Positions 8,901-17,249 of a stretch of DNA of 64,000 nucleotides are shown piece by piece. A model generated the notes under the pieces. It had not been told where the DNA came from. It worked only from the letters and a program-made list of their open reading frames with translations, and did not search any database. A program made the translations under genes and the position numbers. Origin of the DNA: Opitutaceae bacterium (GTDB lineage Bacteria > Verrucomicrobiota > Verrucomicrobiia > Opitutales > Opitutaceae); the NCBI GenBank assembly GCA_019455245.1, contig JACFMR010000004.1:1-64000 (forward strand), read 5' to 3'. Every line of letters starts with the position of its first letter. Position 1 is the first letter of the stretch.

Positions 8901-9077
8901 CTGCTCGACCTGGCCTCAAAGGTGGATGCCGCGGTCCGGGAAGTGCGGCCGGACAATTGGCGGGGCGTTCGGGCCAAAGAAAATGTTATCAAATCGGCCC
9001 TGTTTCCGTTGCTGAACAACGACGAAAGCGCGGTGGAGCGACTTTTCCCCATTATTTTTGCCCAGCGGGATTACTGA
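5931..9077 (+). CDS. hsdR: Type I restriction endonuclease subunit HsdR
   Basis: The motor and nuclease subunit of the type I complex. It translocates DNA and cleaves away from the recognition site specified by HsdS. I use the ATG at 5931 (MSDLSKSERATQ), giving 1,048 residues, normal for the family; the frame is open upstream but that part reads as noise. The N-terminal PD-(D/E)XK nuclease shows AVIELKRG near residues 145-151. The superfamily 2 motor shows HTQGSGKS (about 275-282) and VDECHR (383-388). Further helicase motifs include GFTGTPL and the later QAICRTNR. The TGA overlaps the next ATG (TGATG), so the metallopeptidase gene is coupled to it. No frameshift is visible, so the restriction subunit looks intact. 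Confidence 0.95.
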   Translation: MSDLSKSERATQDRVVALFTDELGYRYLGDWSDQPGNSNIEDAMLGTYLQGAGYSPTQINRAIYLLRTEVEHPTRGLYGNNQAVYSLLRYGVPVKIEAGKVTETVKVINWTQPEKNDFAIAEEVTLHGGHERRPDLVLYVNGIAVAVIELKRGSVSISEGIRQLLSNQQPEFNAWFFATVQIVFAGNDSEGLRYGTIGTEEKYFLKWKEDEADNAGYKLDKYLRKMARKERLIELMHDFVVFDGGQKKLPRVHQYFGVKTAQEHARDLRGGIIWHTQGSGKSIVMVLLAKWILENRPHARVLVVTDRDELDKQIERVFTDSGETIYRTSSGRDLMAQLGQAKPRLLCSLVHKFGKKGVENFDAFIEELKSRPSPAVGELFIFVDECHRTQSGKLHKTMKTLLPGAVFMGFTGTPLLKDDKATSQEVFGGYIHTYKFDEAVEDEVVLDLVYEARDIEQTLGSQDKIDAWFEAKTQALNDWQKAALREQWGTMQKVLSSKSRMNKVVSDIVFDFGVKPRLASKRGNAMLVASSIYEACKYFELFQQTELKGLCAVVTSYDPKAGDVSLEETGANTETEKQFLYNTYTALLKDVQPKPGKTKTETYEDEVKRLFIKAPAQMRLLVVVDKLLTGFDAPACTYLYIDKSMQDHGLFQAICRTNRLDGEDKSFGYIVDYKDLFKKLVNDAGTGALQVYTSDLAEEDDGKTSEILMQDRLQKGRERLDEALETVEVICEPVKPPKGDLEHIHFFCGNTELPDDLKAHEPQRVGLYKATAALVRAYANIADELAQAGYTPSQVVQIKASVDRQVKLREIIRQASGETIDLKAYEADMRHLIDTYIEAKEPRPISQFGEIGLLELIVKTGIMDAIATLPEGIKGNRRAVAETIANNVRSKIVKEQLNDPAFYERMSALLREILADLKAKRIAYEEFLRRMAALVSQLEAGTADDAPEPLKKSPALRAVYNHLERELTQEDGFPTGESEQAAYLGQMRDRLLDLASKVDAAVREVRPDNWRGVRAKENVIKSALFPLLNNDESAVERLFPIIFAQRDY

Positions 9078-9793
9078 TGGTTACTCAGATCGAATTCGGT
9101 GGCATCCCCGTTGATGTTGTCCGGAAGGACATCAAGCACGTCCACCTGAGCGTGCATCCGCCAACCGGCAAGGTGCGGATCTCGGCCCCGGAGCGGATGG
9201 ATCTGAACACGATCAGGGCTTTTGCCGCATCCAAACTGGGCTGGATCAAGCGACATCAGGTCGTCATGCGAGAGCAGGAACGGGAGACTCCCCGCGAATT
9301 TTTGGAGCGCGAAAGCCATTATGTATGGGGGCGGCGTTATCTTCTGACCTTCAAGGACGCCGGGGAAAAAGCTTCGGTCGAGCTACGGCACAACCGGCTC
9401 GTGCTGGGGGTGAAGGCTGATGCCAGTCTGGAGCGCAAGCGGTCTGTCCTGAACGCATGGTATCGCCAACAGGTCCATGCAGCGGTGCCGCCCTTGGTGG
9501 ACAGATGGGGGGCCTTGCTGGGCGTTAACGCGGAACGTTTCTTTGTGCAGCACATGAAAACCCGATGGGGCAGCTGTAACCACGCCGCCCGCACCATCCG
9601 CCTCAACACCGAGTTGGCGAAAAAACCCCCGGTGTGCCTCGAATATCTGGTGGCGCATGAAATGGTCCACCTCATCGAGCCAACCCATGGCCCGCGGTTT
9701 CTGGAGCTGATGGACCGGTTCATGCCAAAATGGCAGCATTACCGCGATGAGCTAAACCGTTTACCGGTGCGTCACGAAGATTGGGCCTATTGA
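9077..9793 (+). CDS. YgjP-like (SprT-type) zinc metallopeptidase of the hsd operon
   Basis: A 238-residue protein starting at the ATG that overlaps the hsdR stop by one base. The C-terminal half carries KTRWGSCN followed by the zinc motif HEMVHLIEPTHGPRF (HExxH plus a downstream His), the signature of YgjP/DUF45-type metallopeptidases. Such genes commonly follow hsdR in type I loci, but their role there is not established; control of HsdR or processing of a partner has been suggested. The N-terminal half (IEFGGIPVDVVRKDIKHVHL) is the usual domain preceding the zinc site. It ends the defence-related operon. Confidence 0.88.
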   Translation: MVTQIEFGGIPVDVVRKDIKHVHLSVHPPTGKVRISAPERMDLNTIRAFAASKLGWIKRHQVVMREQERETPREFLERESHYVWGRRYLLTFKDAGEKASVELRHNRLVLGVKADASLERKRSVLNAWYRQQVHAAVPPLVDRWGALLGVNAERFFVQHMKTRWGSCNHAARTIRLNTELAKKPPVCLEYLVAHEMVHLIEPTHGPRFLELMDRFMPKWQHYRDELNRLPVRHEDWAY

Positions 9794-9975
9794 TGGCTAC
9801 CTGGGGTCTTGCGCTCAACAGGCCACAGAATCTGGCACGCATGCTCAAAATGCACCGTGGCCAAGACCCTCACATCTCGGCCTGGCCGTTGTCCCTTGGC
9901 GGTGATCAGGCATGCTCGAATCCGAATGATGATGTCGTTCGCAGAATTTGACCGTTGATATCCATATGCCTTCAC

Positions 9976-10002
9976 GAAAAGACCCGGCAGGAGCCGGGTC
10001 TT
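9976..10002 (-). terminator. Rho-independent terminator, reverse strand
   Basis: AGACCCGGC and GCCGGGTCT form a 9-bp stem around a short loop. Read on the reverse strand it is followed by TTTT, as expected for an intrinsic terminator. It lies just downstream of the small reverse-strand gene ending at 10034, and could also stop transcripts of the island. Confidence 0.65.
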
Positions 10003-10033
10003 TGCTGGTTTCTGCGCTGTGTGATGACCTGCT

Positions 10034-10258
10034 TCAGGGGGCTGGTGGTTCGGGCGATTTCCCGCACGATTTCCAGTAGCGGTAATCGTGTAGGTAGAAA
10101 CCATCCTGCTCACCGTCTGCCACGCCATGCAGGTCCGGGATGGTCCGGCCTCGCAGCCATTTTAGGAATTGGCTGCGGTCAGGCTCTGGCAAGTCCCGCA
10201 GCCTGGCCGCTGGAGGGCTTGTCCACATTTCCGGTGGGACCTGTTTGGGATCGGTCAT
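10034..10258 (-). CDS. Small hypothetical protein
   Basis: A 74-residue protein I do not recognise. Its composition looks protein-like: LRDLPEPDRSQFLKWLRG, then IPDLHGVADGEQDGFYLHDY, with aromatic and acidic residues and no obvious membrane segment. An intrinsic terminator follows it on the same strand, which favours a real transcript. I see no clear Shine-Dalgarno sequence. It could be a degraded gene at the island boundary. Confidence 0.45.
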   Translation of the reverse strand: MTDPKQVPPEMWTSPPAARLRDLPEPDRSQFLKWLRGRTIPDLHGVADGEQDGFYLHDYRYWKSCGKSPEPPAP

Positions 10259-10269
10259 TTATTCGGATA

Positions 10270-10305
10270 ATGGATGCCGCTCGCAGGCTAACGAGCGGCA
10301 TCCAT
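10270..10305. repeat. Perfect 14-bp inverted repeat
   Basis: ATGGATGCCGCTCG (10270-10283) and CGAGCGGCATCCAT (10292-10305) are exact complements around an 8-base loop. Direct repeats follow immediately. There is no T-run on either side, so it is not a standard terminator; a boundary element or REP-type hairpin is possible. Confidence 0.6.
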
Positions 10306-10307
10306 AG

Positions 10308-10395
10308 AAACAGAATTAAATCTTTTCGGGAATGGCGTATAAACAGAATTAAATCTCTGAAAAACGGAATTAAATCCCAAAAACAGAATTAAAAC
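10308..10395. repeat. Four short direct repeats (AAACAGAATTAAATC)
   Basis: The 15-mer AAACAGAATTAAATC occurs at 10308 and 10341, with one-base or two-base variants at 10362 (AAACGGAATTAAATC) and 10381 (ending AAAAC). Start-to-start distances are 33, 21 and 19 bases. The AT-rich unit contrasts with its GC-rich surroundings. Units are too short and irregularly spaced for a CRISPR. They lie just downstream of the RNase G/E stop codon. Confidence 0.7.
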
Positions 10396-10407
10396 ACGCG
10401 ACCACCG

Positions 10408-12156
10408 TTAGCGGTATTCCTCTCCGGTGGTGGCATTAATTATTTTGTAGTTCTCGACGTGGTAGGCGAGGTCGGCGCGGAAGGCCAGTTTCACGCCGAA
10501 GAGCTTTTCCATGCGCACGAGCAGGTCGGCGTCTTCGCTGCGGAGGCGTTCGAGGATGCTGGGGTGCACGAGCACGCGCAGGGAATACTCCTTGCCGTCG
10601 TTGCGCGCGGTGAGGCGGCGGACGACGGAGCTGAGCTTGCGCTGCAGCTCGACCGACATGGTGGTGGCGCTCTTCACGATGCCGCGGCCGCGGCAATACG
10701 GGCAGTCGGTGTAGAGATTGGACGAGAGCGACTCCTGCTGGCGCTGGCGCGTCATCTGCATGATGCCGAGCGTGGAGATGGGCAGGATGTGGTTCTTGGC
10801 CTTGTCCTGCGCCATCTCGGCCACCATCTTTTCATAGACGGCGTTGCGGTGGCGGCGCTCCTTCATGTCGATGAAGTCGATGATGATGAGGCCGCCGAGG
10901 TTGCGGAGGCGGATCTGACGGGCGGCCTCGACGGCGGCCTCGAGGTTGACCGCGTAGATGGTGTTCTTCTCGTCGCCACCGCGGTTCTTGTGCGAGCCGG
11001 TGTTGACGTCGATGGCGATGAGGGCCTCGGTCTCGTCGATGATGAGCTCGCCGCCGGAGGGCAGGGGCACGCGGCGCTGGCCGGTCTGCTCGATCTGGCG
11101 CTCGATGTTGAAGCGTTCGAAGATCGGGATGGTGTCGTTGTAAAACGCGATCTTGGAGCGGGAGCGCTTGGAGATGAGGCCGACGAGTTCCTGGGTGCGG
11201 GCGAAGTCCTCCTTGTTGTCGATGAGCACGCGGTCGACCTCCTCGGTGAGGAAGTCGCGCACGGTGCGCTCGACGAGGTCGGGCTCCTGGTAGAGGCAGG
11301 CGGGCGAGCGCTCGCTCTGCATGCGGCTGGTGATCTCCTCCCACTTCTTGAGCAGGATGTGGAGGTCGCGCACGAAGTAGCGGGTTTTCTTGCCCTCGCC
11401 GGCGGTGCGCACGATCACGCCCATGCCCTCGGGGATGGTGAGCTCGTTGAGCATCTGCTTGAGGCGCTTGCGCTCCTGGGGATCCTCGATCTTGCGCGAG
11501 ATGCCGCAGCCGTCGCTGAACGGCATGAGGATGAGGTAGCGGCCGGGGATGGAGAGGTTGGTGGTGGTGCGCGGACCCTTGGAGCCGATGGGGCCCTTGG
11601 TGACCTGGATGACGATCTCGGAGCCGGCGGGGTAGAGGTTGGGGATGTCCTTGACGGTGGGCTCGGCCTTGCGCTCGGGGGCGCCGCGTTTCTTGTTCAC
11701 GCGCACGACCTCGACGGAGGAGTCGGCGGCGGCGGGAAGCATGTCCCAGTAGTGGAGAAATGCGTTCTTGGTGTAGCCGATGTCGACGAAGGCGGCCTTG
11801 AGGCCGGGGTCGAGGTTCTTGATGCGGCCCTTGTAGATGCCGCCGACCATGCGGTTGTCGGAATCGCGCTCGATCTCGTATTTCTCGAGGCGGCCGTCGA
11901 CGAGCAGCGCGACGCGCTTCTCGAGCGGCTCGGAGTTGATGATGAGTTCCCGGTAGGAGCCCTTTTCCTTTTTGAAGACGGCCAGGATCTTCTGGAGCAG
12001 CGGGCGCTGCTTGGAGCGCTCGGCGGCGCCGGCCCTCAGCTCGTCGTTGCTGACGGCGGCGGTGTCGGTGACGGGCGGCGGGTTGGCGAGTTCCTCGTCA
12101 TGGCTGGAGGCGGAATCCGACGGGACCCCGGGGTTGGACTGTGATTGTTCGCTCAT
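10408..12156 (-). CDS. rng: Ribonuclease G/E family endoribonuclease
   Basis: A 582-residue single-strand-specific endoribonuclease of the RNase E/G family, acting in rRNA maturation and mRNA decay in the cytoplasm. After a disordered acidic N-terminus of about 55 residues comes an S1 RNA-binding region ([20 protein letters not shown]). The catalytic domain includes [12 protein letters not shown], with D383 a metal-binding aspartate. The zinc-link DCPYCRGRG (C485, C488) allows dimerisation. The long C-terminal degradosome scaffold of E. coli RNase E is absent, so it is nearer to RNase G in length. It begins the conserved region after the defence island and is followed on the same strand by the rodA group. 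Confidence 0.93.
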   Translation of the reverse strand: MSEQSQSNPGVPSDSASSHDEELANPPPVTDTAAVSNDELRAGAAERSKQRPLLQKILAVFKKEKGSYRELIINSEPLEKRVALLVDGRLEKYEIERDSDNRMVGGIYKGRIKNLDPGLKAAFVDIGYTKNAFLHYWDMLPAAADSSVEVVRVNKKRGAPERKAEPTVKDIPNLYPAGSEIVIQVTKGPIGSKGPRTTTNLSIPGRYLILMPFSDGCGISRKIEDPQERKRLKQMLNELTIPEGMGVIVRTAGEGKKTRYFVRDLHILLKKWEEITSRMQSERSPACLYQEPDLVERTVRDFLTEEVDRVLIDNKEDFARTQELVGLISKRSRSKIAFYNDTIPIFERFNIERQIEQTGQRRVPLPSGGELIIDETEALIAIDVNTGSHKNRGGDEKNTIYAVNLEAAVEAARQIRLRNLGGLIIIDFIDMKERRHRNAVYEKMVAEMAQDKAKNHILPISTLGIMQMTRQRQQESLSSNLYTDCPYCRGRGIVKSATTMSVELQRKLSSVVRRLTARNDGKEYSLRVLVHPSILERLRSEDADLLVRMEKLFGVKLAFRADLAYHVENYKIINATTGEEYR

Positions 12157-12255
12157 GGTGCGTGGCGTGCGTGGGTTTCACGGGGCACCGGAGTGCGGCG
12201 GTTGCGGCGCAGGAAATCCCGGCAGGGCGGTCAATATCGCGGCAAAGCTTCATTT

Positions 12256-13482
12256 TCACGCGAAGTCCTTGCGGAAGCGATAGACGCTCTGGACCAGTCC
12301 TTGCAACAAACAGCAACTGAGCACAAAGGAGCCACCGTAGCTAATAAAGGGAAGTGGTATGCCCGTGATGGGCACAAGCCCGATGGTCATGGCGATGTTG
12401 ACGAACACATGGACCAGAAACAGGACCGTGACGCCGACGGCAATGAGGGTGCCGAGGCGGTCGCGGGCGAGTCCGGCGATGCGGATGCCATTGAACAAAA
12501 CCAAACCAAACAGACCGAGAACCGTGATGCTTCCCAAAAATCCTTTTTCCTCGGCGATGACCGAGAAGATGAAATCGTTGTGTGCGACCGAGCGCGGCAG
12601 GTAGCCGAGCTGGGCCTGCGTGCCTTCCGTCCAGCCCTTGCCGGTGACGCCGCCGCTGCCGACGGAGATGAGCGACTGGCGCTGGTTCCAGCCGATGCCC
12701 GTGGGGTCGATCTTGTCCGGCGCGACGAAGGAGATGATGCGGTTGCGCTGGTAATCATGCAGCGGCACCCAGGTGTGGGCCTCGAATTTGCCGCGGTCTC
12801 GCAGGTAGGAGTAGCCGTTGGACTCCATGAAATCGGCATAGCGCCACGTATCCCACGCCACCAGGCTCACAATGAGCAAAAAGGCCGCGAGCGCGCCGGC
12901 AAAAAAGCGGGCGGAGAGCTTGGAGACGAAGAGCATGGAAAAGACCATCGGGGGCAGTACAATCGCCGACTTCAGGTCAGGCTGGAGCAGGATAAGAACC
13001 AACGGCAACCCCACCGCAAGAGCCAATTTGCCCAGCACCCCGAGGGACTGGCGCACGGTGCCGATCTGCGAGCGGATCAGCAGGCTCGCGGTGATGAGCA
13101 AAACCGCAACTTTCGCGGTTTCAGAGGGTTGGAAAGCGAAGAAGCCGAAGTCCAGCCAGCGCTGGGCCCCGTAGCGTTCGCTGCCGATGCCGGGAATCAG
13201 CACCAGAAACAGGGGCAGCAAGGCGGCCAGGTAGAACCAGTGCGCTACGCTCAGCCAAAAACGGTAGTCGATGAGTGACACCACGATGTAAATCGCGGCC
13301 CCGCCGATCAGCCACACGAGCTGGGTGATCCAGTTGTTGCCCTCCGCCGAAAGCTGCGCGCTGTAGATGAACAGCACCCCGACAATGCCCAAGCCGATGA
13401 TTGCCAATGGGTTGATCCAATCCCAACGTCCGCGCGTGGTGGTTTTGAACACGCTGAGGGAGTCGAGTGGGAGGGCGAGCTT
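12256..13482 (-). CDS. rodA: Rod shape-determining protein RodA (SEDS glycosyltransferase)
   Basis: A SEDS-family integral membrane protein that polymerises peptidoglycan for cell elongation. The protein is almost wholly hydrophobic with about ten membrane segments. It carries the SEDS signatures RYGAQRWLDFGFFAFQPSE and IPLPFISYGGS near the C-terminus. I use the GTG at 13482 (VKLALPLDSLSVF), 11 bp after the preceding gene ends, giving about 408 residues. The ATG at 13560 has a nearby GGAG, but its extra residues look like translated noise overlapping the neighbour. Its position next to polysaccharide genes may be incidental. Confidence 0.9.
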   Translation of the reverse strand, partial: KLALPLDSLSVFKTTTRGRWDWINPLAIIGLGIVGVLFIYSAQLSAEGNNWITQLVWLIGGAAIYIVVSLIDYRFWLSVAHWFYLAALLPLFLVLIPGIGSERYGAQRWLDFGFFAFQPSETAKVAVLLITASLLIRSQIGTVRQSLGVLGKLALAVGLPLVLILLQPDLKSAIVLPPMVFSMLFVSKLSARFFAGALAAFLLIVSLVAWDTWRYADFMESNGYSYLRDRGKFEAHTWVPLHDYQRNRIISFVAPDKIDPTGIGWNQRQSLISVGSGGVTGKGWTEGTQAQLGYLPRSVAHNDFIFSVIAEEKGFLGSITVLGLFGLVLFNGIRIAGLARDRLGTLIAVGVTVLFLVHVFVNIAMTIGLVPITGIPLPFISYGGSFVLSCCLLQGLVQSVYRFRKDFA

Positions 13483-13492
13483 CACGGGCGGC

Positions 13493-14965
13493 TCAAGCTG
13501 AAGCGGTTTCGTCGGCGGGGCGCAAGGGCGCGTTGGCATTTTTCTCGGCCGCGGCGGCATCGGCTCCGTGGGCCAACCCCAGCAGCACCCAGAACGGCAC
13601 CGCGCCCATCGGGCCTTCGAGGATCACCTGCAAATGGGCGGCGGAGAGGATGATCAGCAGCGCGAGCCACCGCCCCCAGGCGACCGTGTCCGTGGTGCGC
13701 CGCACGCTGCGCCAGGTGCAGCGCACGACGGTGGCGCAAAACGCGAGCCAGATCAGCAGCCCGCTCGCGCCCATGCGCCCGAAGACGGTCAGGGCCACGT
13801 TGTGCGGACTGCGGGCCGAGAATTCGTCCGCCGCCTCCGGATAATAGACGCGGGCAAATTCATCCGCGAGGTCGTGGCCGAAACCGAGGCCGAAGACGGG
13901 TTGCTTGTCCCAGGTTTCGAGCACCACGTTTTTCCACCAGACGAGCCGAAACTGGTTGTTGTCCCACTTGTAGAGGAGGTCGGCGTCGACGTGGCCGGCC
14001 GATTGCAGCGGCACCACGATCGAGCTGAAATGCGTCTGCACGGTTTGCAGCCGCTCGTGGGCCCAGTCGTTGCCGCCCACCACCGCGAGACCGGCGATCA
14101 GGACCAGCCCGCACAGGCCCGCGGAAACCTGCACCATGGGGAAGACCCAGCGGCGCGCCGCCATCAGCAGGGCGAGCACCACCAGGCACCCGATGATGGT
14201 CGCGCGGCCTTCCCGGGCGAGGACCAGCAGGAAGAGCATCGTGGCATACGGCCAGGCCCAGAGCCGGTTGCGGCCCTGCGCCCAGTGAAACAGGATCACG
14301 GCGCTGACCGCGGTGAACATCAGCGCCAGGTCGCCCTTGTAGAGCAGCACGGGGACGCCGTGCACCCGGAAGTTGTTTTGGAAAAACTCCGGGACGATTT
14401 CGTAGAGCAGCGACAGGACGGGCAGCAGCACGCAGCCGGCCACGATCATTTGCGTGAGGTAGCGGGTCGCCTCCGCCGATTGCCGGGCGGCGCGCTGGGC
14501 GAGAAAGAAAAAGCCGGCGTAGTAAACCGTGGCGAAATCGCGCAAGGCCTGGAACCCGTGGACGCGCACGTCGAAAACGATGTGCGCCGTCCCCGCCACC
14601 AGCCACGCGAGCACGCACCAGTTCAGCAGGTCGGCGCGCCAGAGCATCCGCGATTCCCGCAGGGAACCGACAAAGGCCCAGCAGCCGCAAAACAGCAGCG
14701 CGGCCTCGGCCGGCAGCAGCGGGATGTTGGGCGCGGGCATCAACTGGGCGAAACCGCGGTTGCCGACCAGATAGCCAAAGGTCACCAAGCCCAGCGAGAT
14801 GGTGTCGAGCGGCAGCGCGAAAATCCGGGTCAGGATCGCCGTGACGGCGACAAACAGCATCAGTACCGGCCAGAAATAGTTTTCCATGGCCAGCTCGCGG
14901 CCGGCCCAGACGGCCAGCAGGGCGGTGACGCCGGTGGCGACATAAACTCGGAGCCGGGGATTCAT
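13493..14965 (-). CDS. O-antigen ligase/polymerase-like membrane protein
   Basis: A 490-residue multi-pass membrane protein with about eleven hydrophobic segments. A large polar loop at about 310-400 contains VFGLGFGHDL and the SARSPHNVALTVFGRMG motif. A short Pro-His-Asn motif in a periplasmic loop is typical of Wzy/WaaL-type enzymes that polymerise or ligate glycan repeats at the outer face of the inner membrane. The ATG at 14965 overlaps the flippase stop (ATGA), so the two genes are coupled. The final 25 residues are Ala-rich and polar. Polymerase versus ligase cannot be told from sequence. Confidence 0.78.
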   Translation of the reverse strand: MNPRLRVYVATGVTALLAVWAGRELAMENYFWPVLMLFVAVTAILTRIFALPLDTISLGLVTFGYLVGNRGFAQLMPAPNIPLLPAEAALLFCGCWAFVGSLRESRMLWRADLLNWCVLAWLVAGTAHIVFDVRVHGFQALRDFATVYYAGFFFLAQRAARQSAEATRYLTQMIVAGCVLLPVLSLLYEIVPEFFQNNFRVHGVPVLLYKGDLALMFTAVSAVILFHWAQGRNRLWAWPYATMLFLLVLAREGRATIIGCLVVLALLMAARRWVFPMVQVSAGLCGLVLIAGLAVVGGNDWAHERLQTVQTHFSSIVVPLQSAGHVDADLLYKWDNNQFRLVWWKNVVLETWDKQPVFGLGFGHDLADEFARVYYPEAADEFSARSPHNVALTVFGRMGASGLLIWLAFCATVVRCTWRSVRRTTDTVAWGRWLALLIILSAAHLQVILEGPMGAVPFWVLLGLAHGADAAAAEKNANAPLRPADETASA

Positions 14966-16269
14966 GAAGTCGGAGGCGGAGGACCTGCGGGTTTGCGCCG
15001 CAGCATCAGGCGCGCGGCGACCAGTGCCGGCAAGGGTGAAACCCACCACCAGAGCTGCAGGTGCTCCGGCCACACCAGCGTGCACAGCAACGTGCCGCCG
15101 CTGAGCGCGATCGTGCCGGCGGCGGTCACGCGCAACGCGGCTTCGGGCCGGTCCATGACCAGCGATTCACCCTGCACCAAACTCAGTCCGCACAGGCCGG
15201 CGTAAAACGCGAACAGCGGCATGATGTAGCCGATGGCATCGACATACTCCAAGGCCACGAGCCGGCCGGGCAGCCAGGGCAGCAACGCGGCCAACAGCAA
15301 TCCGCCCGCCACGCAGCCGCCGATCATCCACGCCAGCGTGCGGTCGGCGAGCCGGCGCACCGCGGTGTCGTCCGCACGGTGGTGCGCGTGGAGCAACCGG
15401 GGGTAATGGTACTGCCAAAGCGCCCCGGCCAGCATGCTCGGACCGACCGCGGCCAGATTGCCCGCCATGGTGACGTAGCCGAGCGTTTCAACCCCGAAGG
15501 CCAGGCCGACGCACCAACGCACGATGCCCTGGTTGATCAGCGCGAGCGCACCGTTGAGCAGAAAGAGTCGCGTGTAGGTTTGCAGCGAGGCCGGCGGCGT
15601 GGACGCCACCGCGGCGGTGGTCCGGCTCGACCGGCCCAGGGCCACAATGAACAGAAAACCGGCCGCGGCTGCGATGAGCGCATGGAGCAAAAATCCGCCC
15701 AGCAGCGCCACGATGCCGGCTCCGGTCAGCGCCACCCCCAGCAGAGGCAGGAAGGTGCGCGTGAGGGAATTGGTGGCGGTCAAACCGAAATCAAGCCAGT
15801 GCCGCGCGATGCTTTGCACGCCCAGTTGAAACGCCTGCGCCAGGGCTCCGGCCAAGCCGGCCGTTACCAGCACGAACGCGCCCAGCACCGCGACCGGCGA
15901 CAAAACGCCGAGCGCGGCCACGAGGATGCCGGCACCGAGCAACCCCAGCGTGGGCCGCAAGGTGCCGGCCAGCCAGTGCCGCAGGTAAGCGGGCTTGTCG
16001 GCGGCGGACTGCCAATGCCGGGAAAAATGTTTGATGAGGCCCGCATGGGTCAGCATGCCGCCGAGCGGCACGAGGGACAGAAACAGACCGTAAACCCCGA
16101 GATCTTCGGGCCGCACCCAGCGCGTGACCAGATGTACGCCGGCGAGACCGCACGCCAAGGCGACCAGCTGGCCCAAGCCGATGGGCAGCCATTGCCGGGT
16201 GAAGCGTGCGGTGACAGGGCTGGATTGCATCGGTCTGAGACTGTGGGCGGGCTTGGGCCGCACTGGCAA
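14962..16269 (-). CDS. Polysaccharide flippase (MOP/Wzx-like)
   Basis: A 435-residue membrane protein with about twelve hydrophobic segments and the usual N-terminal pattern of oligosaccharide flippases: GLGQLVALACGLAGVHLVTR, then RPEDLGVYGLFLSL. It should move lipid-linked glycan units across the inner membrane. An internal ATG at 16230 (MQSSPVTAR) is an equally good start. It is coupled by ATGA to the polymerase/ligase gene downstream and faces the glycosyltransferase genes that begin at 16320 on the other strand. Confidence 0.8.
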   Translation of the reverse strand: MPVRPKPAHSLRPMQSSPVTARFTRQWLPIGLGQLVALACGLAGVHLVTRWVRPEDLGVYGLFLSLVPLGGMLTHAGLIKHFSRHWQSAADKPAYLRHWLAGTLRPTLGLLGAGILVAALGVLSPVAVLGAFVLVTAGLAGALAQAFQLGVQSIARHWLDFGLTATNSLTRTFLPLLGVALTGAGIVALLGGFLLHALIAAAAGFLFIVALGRSSRTTAAVASTPPASLQTYTRLFLLNGALALINQGIVRWCVGLAFGVETLGYVTMAGNLAAVGPSMLAGALWQYHYPRLLHAHHRADDTAVRRLADRTLAWMIGGCVAGGLLLAALLPWLPGRLVALEYVDAIGYIMPLFAFYAGLCGLSLVQGESLVMDRPEAALRVTAAGTIALSGGTLLCTLVWPEHLQLWWWVSPLPALVAARLMLRRKPAGPPPPTS

Positions 16270-16319
16270 TCCAACTGCGTGATTGCGGGGTCCGGGCGCG
16301 GCTGCCCTAATGCCGGGCC

Positions 16320-17249
16320 ATGATCGCCGTCGCCATCGCCAGTTTTGGGCGGGAGGAACTCCTGCGACGGCTGCTGCTCAGTCTGCGTCCCTGTCCGGCC
16401 TTGGCGGACGGCCGGCTGATCCTCGTGAACAACGGCCCGCGGCCGCTGGCGGAACTGACCCGTGAAACCGGCTGGCCGGACGCCACCATTGTCACCCCGC
16501 CGAAAAACCTGGGCTGCGCCGGCGGCGTGGCGCGGGCGATGGAGGAGGCGCTGCGTGATCCGCGTATCCGGCATGTGCTGGTACTCGACGATGATGCGAC
16601 CGTGGAACCGGACGTGCCGGAAAAACTGCGCGAGGTTTTGCTCGCCACCGGCGGCGGGCTGGCGGTGCCGATGGTCACCAATGCGGCGGGCGAGGTGGCG
16701 TGGTTTCCCGGTTTGCGCGACCGGGCCAAATGGCACGTGATCAAGCGCCCCGGATTGCGGCCGGAGGATTACCTGCGGGAGTGCGGGGCGGAACCGGTGT
16801 CATTCACCTGGTCGGCCTGGCCGGTGATCATGATGCCCCGCGGGACGATTGAGCGCTGCGGACTGCCCATGCGCGAGTTGTGGTATCAGGGCGTGGATCT
16901 GGAATTCACCATGCGGGTGACCGCACAACTGCCGGGATATTTTGTGCCCACCGCGCGCGCGCGGCATGAGCCGCCGCCGATCCGGCTGGACCGGCGTTTT
17001 TATCTGCGCGAATGCGGCGGCCTGCAGAACAGTTTCTACGTGGTCCTGCGTCTGCCGCATGGCCGCCGGGCACTGCGCCACCTGCCGGGCAACGTGTATC
17101 GGTTTTTCCGTTGCTGGGGCTGCCGGCCGCAGGTGCTGGTCGATGTCGCGCGCGCGTTCTGGTGGGGCGCGGTGCGGGCCAAGCCGCAGGGGATTGACGG
17201 CTTTGACCATTTCCAACGGCGGTGGGCGCAGGAGCCGGCGACTCCATGA
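16320..17249 (+). CDS. Glycosyltransferase family 2
   Basis: A 309-residue GT-A fold enzyme that transfers sugars from nucleotide donors. The N-terminus MIAVAIASFGREELLRRLL is the nucleotide-binding strand. PPKNLGCAGGVARAM and the metal-binding VLVLDDDATVEPD (Asp-Asp-Asp) are clear. A later acidic site, WYQGVDLEF, supplies the likely catalytic base. The NLGxAGG motif is like rhamnosyl/galactofuranosyl-type GT2 members; the actual sugar is unknown. Its stop overlaps the start of the next glycosyltransferase (ATGA at 17246-17249). Confidence 0.88.
   Translation: MIAVAIASFGREELLRRLLLSLRPCPALADGRLILVNNGPRPLAELTRETGWPDATIVTPPKNLGCAGGVARAMEEALRDPRIRHVLVLDDDATVEPDVPEKLREVLLATGGGLAVPMVTNAAGEVAWFPGLRDRAKWHVIKRPGLRPEDYLRECGAEPVSFTWSAWPVIMMPRGTIERCGLPMRELWYQGVDLEFTMRVTAQLPGYFVPTARARHEPPPIRLDRRFYLRECGGLQNSFYVVLRLPHGRRALRHLPGNVYRFFRCWGCRPQVLVDVARAFWWGAVRAKPQGIDGFDHFQRRWAQEPATP

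Noticed and set aside
10308-10395. CRISPR array
   Set aside because: Repeats are only 15 bases, spacers are 4-18 bases and irregular, and no cas genes are nearby.
10459-12144. 561-codon open frame opposite the RNase G/E gene
   Set aside because: Repetitive Val/Ala/Gly/Asp content without domains; antisense to a conserved gene.
13568-15205. 545-codon open frame opposite the polymerase/ligase gene
   Set aside because: Polar, His/Gln/Arg-rich nonsense composition opposite a membrane protein; no motifs.
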